The position numbers and the translations under genes are program-made. This document shows positions 1 to 8,668 of a DNA stretch of 64,000 bases, one piece after another. Location: assembly GCA_963808705.1 (NCBI GenBank), contig CAWEHB010000005.1, forward strand, positions 434,001 through 498,000, read 5' to 3'. Below the pieces are notes generated by a model, which saw only the letters and a program-made list of their open reading frames with translations, did no database searches and had not been told where the DNA came from. Numbering within the stretch: the stretch's first letter is position 1; each line of letters opens with the position of its first letter. The DNA comes from JASHPR01 sp963808705. Lineage in GTDB: Bacteria > Actinomycetota > Actinomycetes > Streptosporangiales > Streptosporangiaceae.

Positions 1-1
1 G

Positions 2-397
2 GACGCCGTGCAGGGGATAACCCCGCCGGAGGCGACACTCAAGGCCACGGACAACACCGATCCCCGGGCCTTCTCCTGGTACACCACCCCGGAGGGCTCT
101 CGCATCGCCATGGTGGACACCCAGGGCGACGGCACCGGCGGCGCGATCATCGCCTGGGTGATCATCGGCGGAGCTGACGGGTTCGTGGTCAACCCGGGCC
201 AGTTCTACTTCAGCGACGGGTCCTTCACCGACCACGGCGTGGTCCAGCCGCCCAACCCGAGCTTCCACCGCGTGCCGCCGGGGACCGAGTACCAGTTCGC
301 CATCGACTACAGCCACCTGTCCGCCGACCCCAGCGCCGCCAAGGGCACGGGAGGCTACGTCTACGTGCCGGGCGTCCCGGTCGCCATCTGGCAGTAG
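2..397 (+). CDS. hypothetical protein, 5' end outside window
   Basis: The reading frame is open to the left window edge, so the true start may lie upstream; the first in-window start is a GTG at base 8. The visible ~130 residues are rich in Gly, Pro and aromatic residues, with alternating short hydrophobic stretches (around AIIAWVIIGG) that look like beta strands, and no clear membrane helix. The family is not recognised. It ends 12 bases before the convergent stop of the next gene. It could be the C-terminal beta-rich domain of a secreted protein, but this is a guess from composition only. Confidence 0.5.
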   Translation, partial: DAVQGITPPEATLKATDNTDPRAFSWYTTPEGSRIAMVDTQGDGTGGAIIAWVIIGGADGFVVNPGQFYFSDGSFTDHGVVQPPNPSFHRVPPGTEYQFAIDYSHLSADPSAAKGTGGYVYVPGVPVAIWQ

Positions 398-409
398 TGG
401 GCTCCGGCC

Positions 410-1654
410 CTAGCCGACGATCAGGGAGGTCGCGTTCGGCCCCGGCCGGATGGCGGCGACGGAGAGCCGGGCGGCGCCGGGGCGCCACGACGCGACCTGG
501 ACCCTGGTCGTGAAGGTCAGTTCCGCGATCAGGGTGTCGCTGGCGGCGGGCCAGCCGAAGCCGGCCATGGCGTCGCTGCTGACGAAGGTCCGCGGCACGA
601 CCGTCAGGCGGCCGGTGGCCACCGACACCACGTCGAGCTGTGCCGCCAGCGCGCCGTCGTCTCCGTTGTTGTAGAGGCTCACCTCGATGGCGAGGAAATC
701 GCCGTCGGGACTGAACGCGCCGTTCGCGGGCGAGCCTGCCCCCGGCAGCCCGACCGTGGTCTGTCGGCCTGTGACCAGGTCCAGCACCTGTACCCGGCAG
801 ACCGGGGCGCATCCCGCCGCCCACGCGACCTCGCTCGGGTTCGCCGCGACCACTCCGTCGAACGCGCGCCCAGCCCGGGCGGTGGCCGGGTTCCACAGCC
901 GGTAGGCCGAGGTCCCGGGACGCTGCGCCGCGGGGGCCAGCAGCAGGCCGCGGTCGGTCGCCTGGTCGATCACGTACCCGGCCGGGAGCCTGAGCGCCGT
1001 CCCGAGCGCCGCGCCGGCCACGCTGACCTCCCGGGCCGTGCCGGCGGCCGTGCCCAGGTCCGCGCCCGGCGGGTAGCTGGTCAGCCAGACGGCGCCCGCC
1101 GTGGCGGCGGGCGCGACCCCGTTGGCCAGCCCGACCTGGGTCACGGACTGCGCGCGGTCGCCGAGAAAGTAGACGGGCAGCGGCGGCCCGGCGCAGTTGC
1201 CGCAGCCGGCCGGGGTGCCGGACAGGGCCTGGACCGCCCAGCCTCCGGCGACGCGGGTGAACTGGTAGCCGTACCGGTCGCGGGGCAGGCCGCCGATCGG
1301 CTGCGTGCGGCCGGTGGCCGGCCAGAACCAGAGCGGCTGCTCCCCGGTGACGGGCAGCCGGAGGCTGCCGTCCCAGGGCAGGGTCTGCCCGATGAGCCCG
1401 CTGGGCTCGACCGCCTGCCCGGGCGCGAGTTCGCCGGGAGCCGACGGCACCGGGCTCGCGGCGCTCGCCGTCGGGCGGGGCCGCGACGCGTCCGGCCGGT
1501 GACGCGGCAGGTGCAAGACGATCACGACCGTTGCCAGCACGAGGACAGCGACCGCGGCCAGGCCGAGCGGCCACCGGCGGGGTTCGCGGTCCCCGCCCTG
1601 GCCGAGGATGTCAGGCATGGCCGCACCGCCCAGAGCATGCTGGTCTGTGGCCAC
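410..1654 (-). CDS. membrane-anchored propeller-like protein
   Basis: A 414-residue protein with a short cytoplasmic N-terminus, one hydrophobic helix at about residues 29-47 (LGLAAVAVLVLATVVIVLHL), a Pro/Ala/Ser-rich linker and a large exported domain. The exported part has repeated short strand-turn units such as FSPDGDFLAIEV and VLDLVTGRQTTV, typical of TolB/WD40-like beta propellers. Cys pairs (CGNC, CAPVC) could form disulfides outside the cell. An in-frame ATG at base 1618 is an alternative start. The function is unknown; a sensor or surface-binding role is inferred only from topology. Confidence 0.7.
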   Translation of the reverse strand: MATDQHALGGAAMPDILGQGGDREPRRWPLGLAAVAVLVLATVVIVLHLPRHRPDASRPRPTASAASPVPSAPGELAPGQAVEPSGLIGQTLPWDGSLRLPVTGEQPLWFWPATGRTQPIGGLPRDRYGYQFTRVAGGWAVQALSGTPAGCGNCAGPPLPVYFLGDRAQSVTQVGLANGVAPAATAGAVWLTSYPPGADLGTAAGTAREVSVAGAALGTALRLPAGYVIDQATDRGLLLAPAAQRPGTSAYRLWNPATARAGRAFDGVVAANPSEVAWAAGCAPVCRVQVLDLVTGRQTTVGLPGAGSPANGAFSPDGDFLAIEVSLYNNGDDGALAAQLDVVSVATGRLTVVPRTFVSSDAMAGFGWPAASDTLIAELTFTTRVQVASWRPGAARLSVAAIRPGPNATSLIVG

Positions 1655-1814
1655 GACGATACTTCGCCCCGCCCGGCACAGCTACCGCACGGGCGGCCAG
1701 CACGCCGCCGACAGCCGCTCCGGCTTGCGGGCCAGGTCCCGGGGCGCCCTGTGCCGGTCCGGGCGCGAGGCGTAGCGTTCTGTATGTCCCTGCCCGGCCT
1801 TTCCCGGAGGCGTA

Positions 1815-2126
1815 ATGACCCAGGGTCCTGACCAGCCAGCCGAGGAGTTCCGCCGCGACCGCCACGAGCACGGCGGCTACCCGGACCACGTCGATGACGA
1901 CCGGCTTGCCCGCCTGACTGAGGAAGAGCGGGTCGAGGCCGGGGTCGACGCCTACGACCCGGACGAGGTGCCGCCGGCCACTGACACGCCGCCGCAGCCG
2001 TTTGACGTCACCCAGACGGACGAGTACCAGGAGGCGCGGGCCGAGATCCGCCGCGAGTACGACCTGGACGAGCTGCAGGTCGAGGGCGAGCGGAATCCGT
2101 TCCCGCCCACGCACTACGACCCCTGA
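1815..2126 (+). CDS. small acidic hypothetical protein
   Basis: A 103-residue, very acidic protein rich in Asp, Glu, Pro and Tyr, with no Cys and no hydrophobic segment, so it is soluble and probably partly disordered. A good ribosome site (GGAGG) lies 5 bases before the ATG. The stop is followed 17 bases later by the P450 start, so the two may be co-transcribed. The C-terminal half has a charged helix-like run (EYQEARAEIRREYDLDELQ). No family is recognised. Confidence 0.7.
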   Translation: MTQGPDQPAEEFRRDRHEHGGYPDHVDDDRLARLTEEERVEAGVDAYDPDEVPPATDTPPQPFDVTQTDEYQEARAEIRREYDLDELQVEGERNPFPPTHYDP

Positions 2127-2143
2127 GACACCAGCGGGGGCAG

Positions 2144-3346
2144 ATGACAGGCGATACGGCGACGCCCTCGCCCGCCCGCGTGCCGCGCTTCGGCGACCTG
2201 CCCATGGCCGAGAGCCGGACCGAGGCGTACGCGATCGTCCGCGCGGCCGGGCCGGTCGTGCGCGTGCCCCCCCGTGGCGCCTACATGATCACCTCCGGCG
2301 CGGCCGTCGAGTTCGTGCTGAAACACCCCGAGCTCTTCTCGTCCAAACGGGCCTTTGACGGTGCCGGGAGCCCGTTGCCGATGGTCCCCATAGCCTTCGA
2401 TCCTCCCGAGCACACCCGTTACCGGCGGGTGCTGCAGCCGTTCTTCAGCCCGAGGGGGACGGCGTCCTGGCGGCCGGTTGTCCGCGGGCTGGCGGCCGAG
2501 CTGATCGACGGCTTCGCGGGCCGGGGTGAATGCGACCTGGTCGCGGAGCTGGCCGTGCCGCTGCCCGCGCACGTGTTCCTCACCCTGTTCGGGCTTCCGC
2601 TGCAGGACCGGGACCGCCTGATCGCCTGGAAGGAGGCGCTGCTGAACTTCGATTTCCAGGGCGGGGAGCCGGTGCCGGAGCGGGCCGTGCGGCTGGGCGC
2701 GGAACTCTACGAGTACCTCGTCGAGCACATCGCGCAGCGGCGGGGGTGTGGCGGCACCGAGGACCTGCTCGGCCAGTTGCTGGCCGACGTCAGCGACGAG
2801 CGGCTCAGCGACGACGAGATCCTCGGGCTGTCGTTCCTGTTCGTGCTGGCCGGGCTGGAGACCGTGACATCCGCGCTGAGCACCGCGTTCGCGGCCCTGG
2901 CGGCCCAGCCCGCGCTGCGGCGGCAGATAGCCGCGGATCCGGCCGTGATACCGGGCGCGGTCGAGGAGCTACTGCGCTTCGACGGGCCGGTGGTCTTCGT
3001 CCCGCGCATCACGACCCAGGACGTCGAACTGGCCGGGCAGACGATCCCCGCGGGCTCGTACGTCATGGTCGCCATCGCGGTCGCCAGCCGCGACCCCGCC
3101 GAGCACCCGGACCCGGACACGATCGACCTGCGGCGCCAGGAGCGGAGTCTCGCGTTCGGCGTCGGCCCGCACCGCTGCCTCGGCTCGCACCTGGCCCGGA
3201 TGGAGATGCGGGTGGCGCTCGAGGAATGGCACCGCCGGATCCCGGAGTACGAGCTGGCCCCGGGCGTGACCCCGCGGGTCAGGTGGCCGGCCGGGGTGGT
3301 CGGCATCGACAGCCTCCCGCTTGCCTGGAGCGCGCCGCCGGGCTGA
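2144..3346 (+). CDS. cytochrome P450
   Basis: A 400-residue bacterial class I P450, the usual length. The I-helix segment is LAGLETVTSAL, which has Glu where many P450s have Asp in the AGxDT oxygen-activation motif. The ExxR motif is E275-L-L-R278, and the haem-binding loop is FGVGPHRCLG with the thiolate ligand at Cys345. It should hydroxylate a small organic substrate using electrons from a ferredoxin and reductase, but neither partner is encoded nearby. The small acidic protein just upstream is not a ferredoxin (no Cys). Substrate unknown. Confidence 0.93.
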   Translation: MTGDTATPSPARVPRFGDLPMAESRTEAYAIVRAAGPVVRVPPRGAYMITSGAAVEFVLKHPELFSSKRAFDGAGSPLPMVPIAFDPPEHTRYRRVLQPFFSPRGTASWRPVVRGLAAELIDGFAGRGECDLVAELAVPLPAHVFLTLFGLPLQDRDRLIAWKEALLNFDFQGGEPVPERAVRLGAELYEYLVEHIAQRRGCGGTEDLLGQLLADVSDERLSDDEILGLSFLFVLAGLETVTSALSTAFAALAAQPALRRQIAADPAVIPGAVEELLRFDGPVVFVPRITTQDVELAGQTIPAGSYVMVAIAVASRDPAEHPDPDTIDLRRQERSLAFGVGPHRCLGSHLARMEMRVALEEWHRRIPEYELAPGVTPRVRWPAGVVGIDSLPLAWSAPPG

Positions 3347-3417
3347 GCGGTAAGCCGTCCGGGTGCATGACCGTTGCCAGTCAGTGACTTTAGTAAGCAC
3401 CGGCTGACAGCCACCAG

Positions 3418-4077
3418 TTACCCGGTGGCGGTCCCGGCCTGACACGCCGAGGCGATGCCGGGTTCCTGGTTCAGCGCCGTCGGCCTGCCTGCCCCAGCCA
3501 AGGCCGGGGTCATCGCGGCAGGTCTTACGATCGGCTCCGCAGGCATATTCGGCGCTTCTTCGCGCCCGGGACCCGGCCACTCCGGGGCACCCGCTGCCGC
3601 CGCCAGGGCGGCGAGGTTGGCTGCGGCGTTGCGGTCTCGGTCCAGGACTAGGCCACACGCCTGACAGCGGAACACCTGGGCCGACAGCGGCAGCTTGGCT
3701 TTCACCGCACCGCAGCCCGAGCAGGTCTTAGAAGACGGATACCACTGGCCGGCGAGCAGCAGCTGGCTGCCGTGCCAGGTGGTCTTGTAGGCCAGCTGGC
3801 GGCGGATCTGCCCGAAGCCGGCATCGGCGATATGCCGCGCTAAGCGGCGGTGGCGCAGCATCCCGGCCTCGTTCAGGTCCTCCGCCACGACTTGCCCGTA
3901 CTCGGCCGCGATTGTGGTGGTCAGCTTGTGCACCGCATCGGCGCGCAGGTGCCGCACTCGGGCGTGTGCCCGCCCCGCCGCCTGGGCCGCTTCCTGCCAC
4001 CTCAGGGACGGCGCCCGGCGGGCTGTGCGGCCTGTGGCCGGATCATAGGTGGCCGGGCCCTGGCGGCGGGCCAGCTG
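3418..4077 (-). pseudogene. tnpB: TnpB (IS200/IS605 or IS607-type) C-terminal remnant
   Basis: About 220 residues match the C-terminal part of a TnpB RNA-guided nuclease. Visible are the helix with the RuvC-II glutamate (VVAEDLNEAGML), the zinc ribbon CSGC...CQAC, and the RuvC-III segment LDRDRNAAANLA. The N-terminal wedge, REC and RuvC-I parts are missing, so it cannot be active. The frame runs without a break into an out-of-frame stretch of the LLM oxidoreductase gene, which marks the junction near base 4077. A short hairpin (CCACC/GGTGG, 3411-3428) overlaps the stop codon, where the guide-RNA and right-end region of such elements normally lies. No left end, TnpA or serine recombinase was found. 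Confidence 0.85.
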
Positions 4078-4436
4078 CCGAGGCGGCCGAGCGGCTGGCG
4101 GAACGCCGCGCCCTGCAGGCCCTCGACGACCTGCGGCCCGCTCACCCCGAGCCCGAGCACGAACCGGTCGCCGGAGATCGCCGCCATCGTCATCGCCGCC
4201 ATCGACGGCACCCGGGCGCTGATCTGCATGATGCCGGTGCCCAGGCGCTTCCGCTCGGTCCGCGCGGCCAGGTAGGCCAGGGGGGCGACGCAGTCCTGCC
4301 CCCACGCTTCGGCGGACCAGCAGAAGTCGACGCCCAGCCGCTCGCTCTCCACGGCGAACCGCACCACCTCGGGCCAGTCGCGCTCGGCTCCGGAGGCCGG
4401 GCCGCCGATGCTGACCGCCACCTTCAGCGACGACAT
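4078..4436 (-). pseudogene. LLM-class flavin-dependent oxidoreductase, truncated by TnpB remnant
   Basis: The first ~115 residues of a luciferase-like (F420- or FMN-dependent) monooxygenase. It begins MSSLKVAVSIGG and shows the family segments GVDFCWSAEAWG, RLGTGIMQISARVPS and FVLGLGVSGPQVVEG. Homology stops right after the conserved QPLGRLG region, where the reading frame meets the TnpB fragment. A full family member has about 300-340 residues, so two thirds are lost, including most of the barrel. The start lies 31 bases after the cyclase-family gene, so it was probably the last gene of that catabolic operon. Confidence 0.85.
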
Positions 4437-4467
4437 GAGAGCCTCCCGGTGGGTCGGAGAGCTGCGC

Positions 4468-5466
4468 TCAGAAGATGGCCAGCGGGTTGACGGCGCTGCT
4501 GGTCGAGCCGGTGACCGGCAGCGGGGCGAGCGTGAAAAAGAACTCCCAGCGCCGGTGTTGCTCGCACTGGCGGGCCAGGTCTTCGAGGTCGGCGTTGTCG
4601 AGCAGCGGCATGCCCATGGCGACGATCCCGACCGCGTGCACGGGCAGGCGCACGGCCGGATAGCCGGACGGAACCACGTCCTGGGCGCTGTCGGCGCCCA
4701 GGACCGACACTCCCCAGCCGTGCAGGCTCGGCAGGCACGAGGCGTGCCACCCCGGCAGGCCAGCCGCGGGGGCGTCGGCACCCTGCTCTCGCCGCTTGCG
4801 TCCGTAGCCGGTGCGCAGCAGCAGCGCGTCTCCCTGGCCGACCGTGATCCCGGTGGCGGACAGGATCGCGCGCAGCTCGGCGTCGGTGACCCCGTCACCG
4901 GGGTTGAGCCAGGGCACGCCGCGGTACCGGGCGGCGTCGACCAGGATGCCGCGGGTGACGATCCCGCCGCGCACGGCCGTGATGTCGTGCTCGGTCGCGC
5001 CTCGGTGCGCGCTGACCCGCTCGGCGGGCCTGGCGTTGTACATCATCCGGTCCCAGAAGATGTGCGAGAGCCCGTCGAGGTGGGTGATGCGGTAGCCGTG
5101 CGCCGCGTACCCGAGGTACTCCGCCGCGCCCTCCTGCCGGTCGCCGGGCGCGATCCCGTCCCGCGGCACCCGGCCGGGGTCGGCGAGGCCCTGCCCGGTG
5201 CGGAGCATGAACCGGTGCGGCGCAATCCCCTCCGGCCCGTCATCCGCGGACGGTCCCGGGGTGATCGGCCGCGCGCACGAGACCACGACGCCGCTGCGGA
5301 TCAGCCCGGCCGCCCGGGCCCGATGCTCATCGCTGATGTGGTTGACGGTCCCCAGGCTGTCGCCGGGCCCCCACCGGCCCCAGTTGCTCAGCCGCGTGAA
5401 GTAGCCGAGCAGTTCCTCCTCGGTGGGCCCCTGGTCGTCGCGGCGGTGCGGCGCGGAGTGGGTCAC
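4468..5466 (-). CDS. cyclase-family metal-dependent hydrolase
   Basis: A 332-residue protein of the cyclase/kynurenine formamidase-like family (PF04199). The metal-site motif is ITHLDGLSH, matching the family's HxGTHxD-xxxH signature, followed by RGGIVTRGILVDAARY and GDALLLRTGYG. Such enzymes hydrolyse cyclic or linear amides and lactones using zinc or manganese. The gene lies 10 bases after the MBL-fold gene and before the broken LLM oxidoreductase, suggesting one minus-strand degradation operon. The substrate is unknown. Confidence 0.88.
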   Translation of the reverse strand: MTHSAPHRRDDQGPTEEELLGYFTRLSNWGRWGPGDSLGTVNHISDEHRARAAGLIRSGVVVSCARPITPGPSADDGPEGIAPHRFMLRTGQGLADPGRVPRDGIAPGDRQEGAAEYLGYAAHGYRITHLDGLSHIFWDRMMYNARPAERVSAHRGATEHDITAVRGGIVTRGILVDAARYRGVPWLNPGDGVTDAELRAILSATGITVGQGDALLLRTGYGRKRREQGADAPAAGLPGWHASCLPSLHGWGVSVLGADSAQDVVPSGYPAVRLPVHAVGIVAMGMPLLDNADLEDLARQCEQHRRWEFFFTLAPLPVTGSTSSAVNPLAIF

Positions 5467-5476
5467 AGCGGTGTCC

Positions 5477-6520
5477 TCAGGCCTGGTAGCGGTGCACGCC
5501 GTCGAGCCGGGTCGCCCGCAGCCGGCCCTGGGCCACCAGGACCGTCAGGTGCGCGACCGTCTCCAGCACCGCGAGCATCTGGTTGAACGGGTCCAGCTCG
5601 TCGAGCTTCCGTTCCCGCCTGGTCCACCGCAGCACGCGGGCCACCTCCAGGCCGGTGCTGGCGCTCCCGGCCACGGCGGCCGCCGAGGCGCTCAGCCGCC
5701 GCTCGTGGTGGGCCAGCAGCGCATCGGCGCGCTCGTGGGTGCTGGCGGTGACCGGCCCGTGCGCGGGCAGCAGTTGCCGGTCGGGCAGCTCCTTGATCAC
5801 GGCCAGCGACCGCAGGTAGGCGGCGAGCGGTGAGGGCGAGGGCGCCATCTCGAAGCCGATCGACGGCGTGATCTGCGACAGCAGATGATCTCCGGTGAAC
5901 ACCGACCCGGCCGTCTCGTCCCGGAACACGACGTGACCCCGGGTGTGCCCCGGCGTGGGGATGCCGTCGAGCGAGCGATCCTTCAGCGCTATCTGCTGGC
6001 GCCCGTCCAGCCACTCGTCGGGCGGATCCCAGAAGTCCAGCGTGTGGGCGGGCCGGGGCGCGCGGGAGATCGTGTCGGCCAGGTCCGCGGCGCCGGCCGC
6101 CCGCAGCCGGCCCACCGACGAGTTCTCCGCCTTCCCCTCGGCCATCAGCCGGATCGCCTGCAGCGTGTCCGCCTCGCCGATGCCCAGCGCGATGTGCGTG
6201 CCCCAGCGGCGGCGCAGTTCGACCGCGTAGGAGTAGTGATCACGGTGCACGTGCGTGACCAGGATCCGGCTGATGTCGGTGAACCGGTAGCCCAGTTCGG
6301 CCAGGCCGCGTTCCAGGGCCGGGGTCGTTTCCGCGACCGCCCACCCCGCGTCGATGAGGGTCAGGCAGTCGCCGTGGTCGATGGCGTAGACGTTGACGGC
6401 GCGCAGGCCGTCGCTGGGCAGCGGCAGCGGAATGCGGTACACCGACGGCGCGGCCTGATACGTCCCGGGAGCTGTCCAGTCGGCGGACGGCCGGTCCGCG
6501 CCCCCGCTCGTGGCTGTCAT
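5477..6520 (-). CDS. MBL-fold metallo-hydrolase
   Basis: A metallo-beta-lactamase-fold hydrolase of about 347 residues. Visible are the strand LTLIDAGW, the zinc motif THVHRDH (HxHxDH), the third ligand region IPTPGHTRGHVVF, the bridging aspartate in VFTGDHLL, and the late LLPAHGP histidine. These ligands are all present, so it should be active. The chosen ATG has AAAGGG 9 bases upstream; an in-frame GTG 24 bases earlier has its purine run too close to be convincing. It sits between the GntR-type regulator and the cyclase-family hydrolase, probably in the same transcript. Substrate unknown. Confidence 0.88.
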   Translation of the reverse strand: MTATSGGADRPSADWTAPGTYQAAPSVYRIPLPLPSDGLRAVNVYAIDHGDCLTLIDAGWAVAETTPALERGLAELGYRFTDISRILVTHVHRDHYSYAVELRRRWGTHIALGIGEADTLQAIRLMAEGKAENSSVGRLRAAGAADLADTISRAPRPAHTLDFWDPPDEWLDGRQQIALKDRSLDGIPTPGHTRGHVVFRDETAGSVFTGDHLLSQITPSIGFEMAPSPSPLAAYLRSLAVIKELPDRQLLPAHGPVTASTHERADALLAHHERRLSASAAAVAGSASTGLEVARVLRWTRRERKLDELDPFNQMLAVLETVAHLTVLVAQGRLRATRLDGVHRYQA

Positions 6521-6639
6521 CTCCAAGGCCCTTTCGAACGCCACGCCTTCCGGCGTCTTCTGGCGGGCAACGCCAAGATCGCCGAAATGCTTCCTGATCT
6601 GGCCAGGGATGTCGGCCGGCCAGTCCCGGCTGACGGGCC

Positions 6640-7409
6640 CTAATCGGGGAGGTCGACGACCGCGTCGGCAGCGGGCCCGAGCAGCGTGGCACCCAACGCG
6701 GTCAGGTGCCCGGTCCAGTAGGCCTCGGCGCCGTGGGCGTCCTGGGATTCCAGCAGCTTGAGCAGGTGGTCGTTGGCGCGCACCGACCGGAGATTCAGCT
6801 GAACCTGCTCCTCGGCCTCGGCGGCCGGCATCGGCCGGGTGTACCTGCGCGTCACCTGCAACTCGACGATGTCGGCGATCGTCTGCACGAGCACGGTCAG
6901 CGTCTGATTCCTGGTTCCCTCGACCAGGCCCTTGTGGAACAGCCAGGAATGGTGCGGGAACTCGCGGAAGTCCCGCACGCTGGCCCGGGCCGCCTCGTTG
7001 CGCTGATGCAAGGTCTCGAGGACCTGGCGGGCGTCTTTTGATTCGGCGATCTGGCGGGCGGCCATGGGCTCGATCATCGTGCGGGCCTCGTGAATGTCCC
7101 GCAGGCTTACCTTGCGCAGTTGCAAGAGCACGCCGACGGCGCGCGCGGCGACCTGCGGGTCAGGCGCGGTAATCAGCGCGCCGCGCGCGAGCCCCGCCGC
7201 ATTCGCAACAGCGATTCCATCTCCAGCACGCGAATCGCCTCTCGCAGAGTGGGCCGGGACACGCCGAATCGTTCCATCAGCTCGTTCTCGGCCGGAAGCG
7301 CATCTCCTTCCTTCAGTTCGCCCCGGATTATCTGGCCCCGGATGCGGGCCGCGAGCAGCTCGGCGGCTTTGGGAATGCGAAGCTGGGATCCAGACTGCTC
7401 GAAAGTCAA
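6640..7409 (-). pseudogene. GntR/FadR-family regulator broken by a one-base frameshift
   Basis: The winged-helix part (about 75 residues from MTFEQSGSQLRIPKAAELLAA's first codon) contains the helix-turn-helix ENELMERFGVSRPTLREAIRVLE and runs into a TGA after RMRRGSRAAR. The FCD ligand-binding domain continues in another frame from ALITAPDPQVAARAVG to the stop, with the family's metal and effector helices (MIEPMAARQIAES, SWLFHKGLV, NDHLLKLLES). Adding one G in the GC run near 7185 restores GSRGGALITAPDP, the normal sequence here. It is therefore either a real lesion or a base-call error in a CG repeat. Its position suggests it controlled the adjacent hydrolases and the divergent hydratase. Confidence 0.85.
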
Positions 7410-7421
7410 TGGAACCTCTCA

Positions 7422-7431
7422 GGTTTAAACC
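7422..7431. promoter_or_regulatory. candidate operator GGTTTAAACC
   Basis: A perfect 10-bp palindrome, AT-rich in its centre and so unusual for this DNA, lies 13 bases upstream of the GntR-type start and between it and the divergent hydratase. That is where an autoregulated FadR-type operator is expected. The remaining ~250 bases up to the hydratase hold no recognisable gene. Confidence 0.35.
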
Positions 7432-7684
7432 GGGTACGCCACCAGGCGCCAGCGGCGGCAGGTGAGGTAGGGCGGCGGCGTTACGGCCTGCGCTCTGTGG
7501 GGAGACCAGAGGATGGTGTCCGACTGGTCGGCACCAACGCGGATCACTCTGCCACCAGCGCAGCGCTGAGGGACGCACATGCACGAACTTCGGGCGTTTG
7601 GCCCGGGCACCGGCTGGGCCGGCCAGGCCTGCGCGCCCCGGCCGCCCCGCCCCACGCCAATAGCCCCGCCACGAGGAGATGCTC

Positions 7685-8596
7685 ATGCCCGCTTACCAGT
7701 ACCTGACGTACGAGCTTCTGGATGAGGGGACGATCGCGAGGATCATGCTCAACCGCCCCGGGGCCCGGAACGCGCAGAACCGCGGCCTTCTGGTCGAGCT
7801 CGGCGACGCGATGCTGGCGGCCGAGGCCGACGACCGGGTGCGCGTGGTGATCCTGGGCGGAGCCGGGCCGCTCTTCTCCGCCGGGCATGATCTCGGGTCG
7901 CGCGACGCGAACGCCGAGCGCAGCGCCGGGCCCGGCCAGCACGCCAGCTATCAGCAGTTCGGCGGCGGCCGCGCCGGCGCCGAGCAGCGCATGCTGCAAG
8001 AATGGCATTTCTATTTCGAGAACACCCGCCGCTGGCGCAATCTGCGAAAGATCACGGTCGCCCAGGTCCACGGGGCCGTCTACGCCGCCGGCCTGATGCT
8101 GATGTGGGCCTGCGACCTGATTGTGGCCGCCGACGATGTCATCTTCGCCGACGTCGTCGGCACCCGGCTCGGCATGTGCGGGGTCGAGTACTTCGGGCAC
8201 CCCTGGGAATTCGGGCCGCGCAAGGCAAAGGAGTTGCTGCTCACCGGAGACTCCATCGACGCGGAGGAGGCCCACCGGCTGGGCATGGTGTCGAAGATAT
8301 TTCCGGCTGACGATCTCGCCGAGCGGACGCTTCAGTTTGCCAGGAGAATCGCCGCGCTGCCGACGATGACCGCGCTGCTGATCAAGGATTCCGTTAACCA
8401 GACCATGGACAACATGGGGTTCTATAACGCGCTGAACGCCTGCTTCACGCTGCACGAGCTCAACCACTCGCACTGGGCCGAGATCCATTCCGACAAGACG
8501 CCCCGCGGCCTGCCCGAGGATGGCACCCCGGACTGGCGCTCCGCACCGCCCGTCACGCCCGCCCGCCGGGATCTGGCCAGGGCCCCCGACGCGTAG
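7685..8596 (+). CDS. enoyl-CoA hydratase/isomerase family protein
   Basis: A 303-residue crotonase-fold enzyme. The oxyanion-hole segments are FSAGHDLG and the VAQVHGAVYAAGLMLMWACDLIVAA stretch (first 20 residues cover the helix cap), and the trimer helix region and C-terminal LPTMTALLIKDSVNQTMD follow. GAGGAG lies 6 bases before the chosen ATG; an ATG 6 bases earlier overlaps the ribosome site and is unlikely. It carries an extra ~30-residue insertion (around GQHASYQQFGGG) before the oxyanion helix, seen in actinobacterial side-chain or aromatic CoA hydratases. It is divergent from the GntR-controlled cluster. Exact substrate unknown. Confidence 0.9.
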   Translation: MPAYQYLTYELLDEGTIARIMLNRPGARNAQNRGLLVELGDAMLAAEADDRVRVVILGGAGPLFSAGHDLGSRDANAERSAGPGQHASYQQFGGGRAGAEQRMLQEWHFYFENTRRWRNLRKITVAQVHGAVYAAGLMLMWACDLIVAADDVIFADVVGTRLGMCGVEYFGHPWEFGPRKAKELLLTGDSIDAEEAHRLGMVSKIFPADDLAERTLQFARRIAALPTMTALLIKDSVNQTMDNMGFYNALNACFTLHELNHSHWAEIHSDKTPRGLPEDGTPDWRSAPPVTPARRDLARAPDA

Positions 8597-8668
8597 CCGC
8601 CGCGGCGGCAGGCTCACGGCGCTGGCCCGGGATCGGGTCAGCACTCCGGTCAGCGCGGCTACCTGGCC

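Noticed and set aside
225..1574. Long minus-strand frame overlapping the propeller-like gene
   Set aside because: Very Arg/Pro-rich, no domain, and a shadow of the gene at 410-1654, which has coherent membrane topology.
2144..3346. P450 as part of a biosynthetic cluster
   Set aside because: No ferredoxin, synthase or tailoring genes surround it, so no cluster can be supported.
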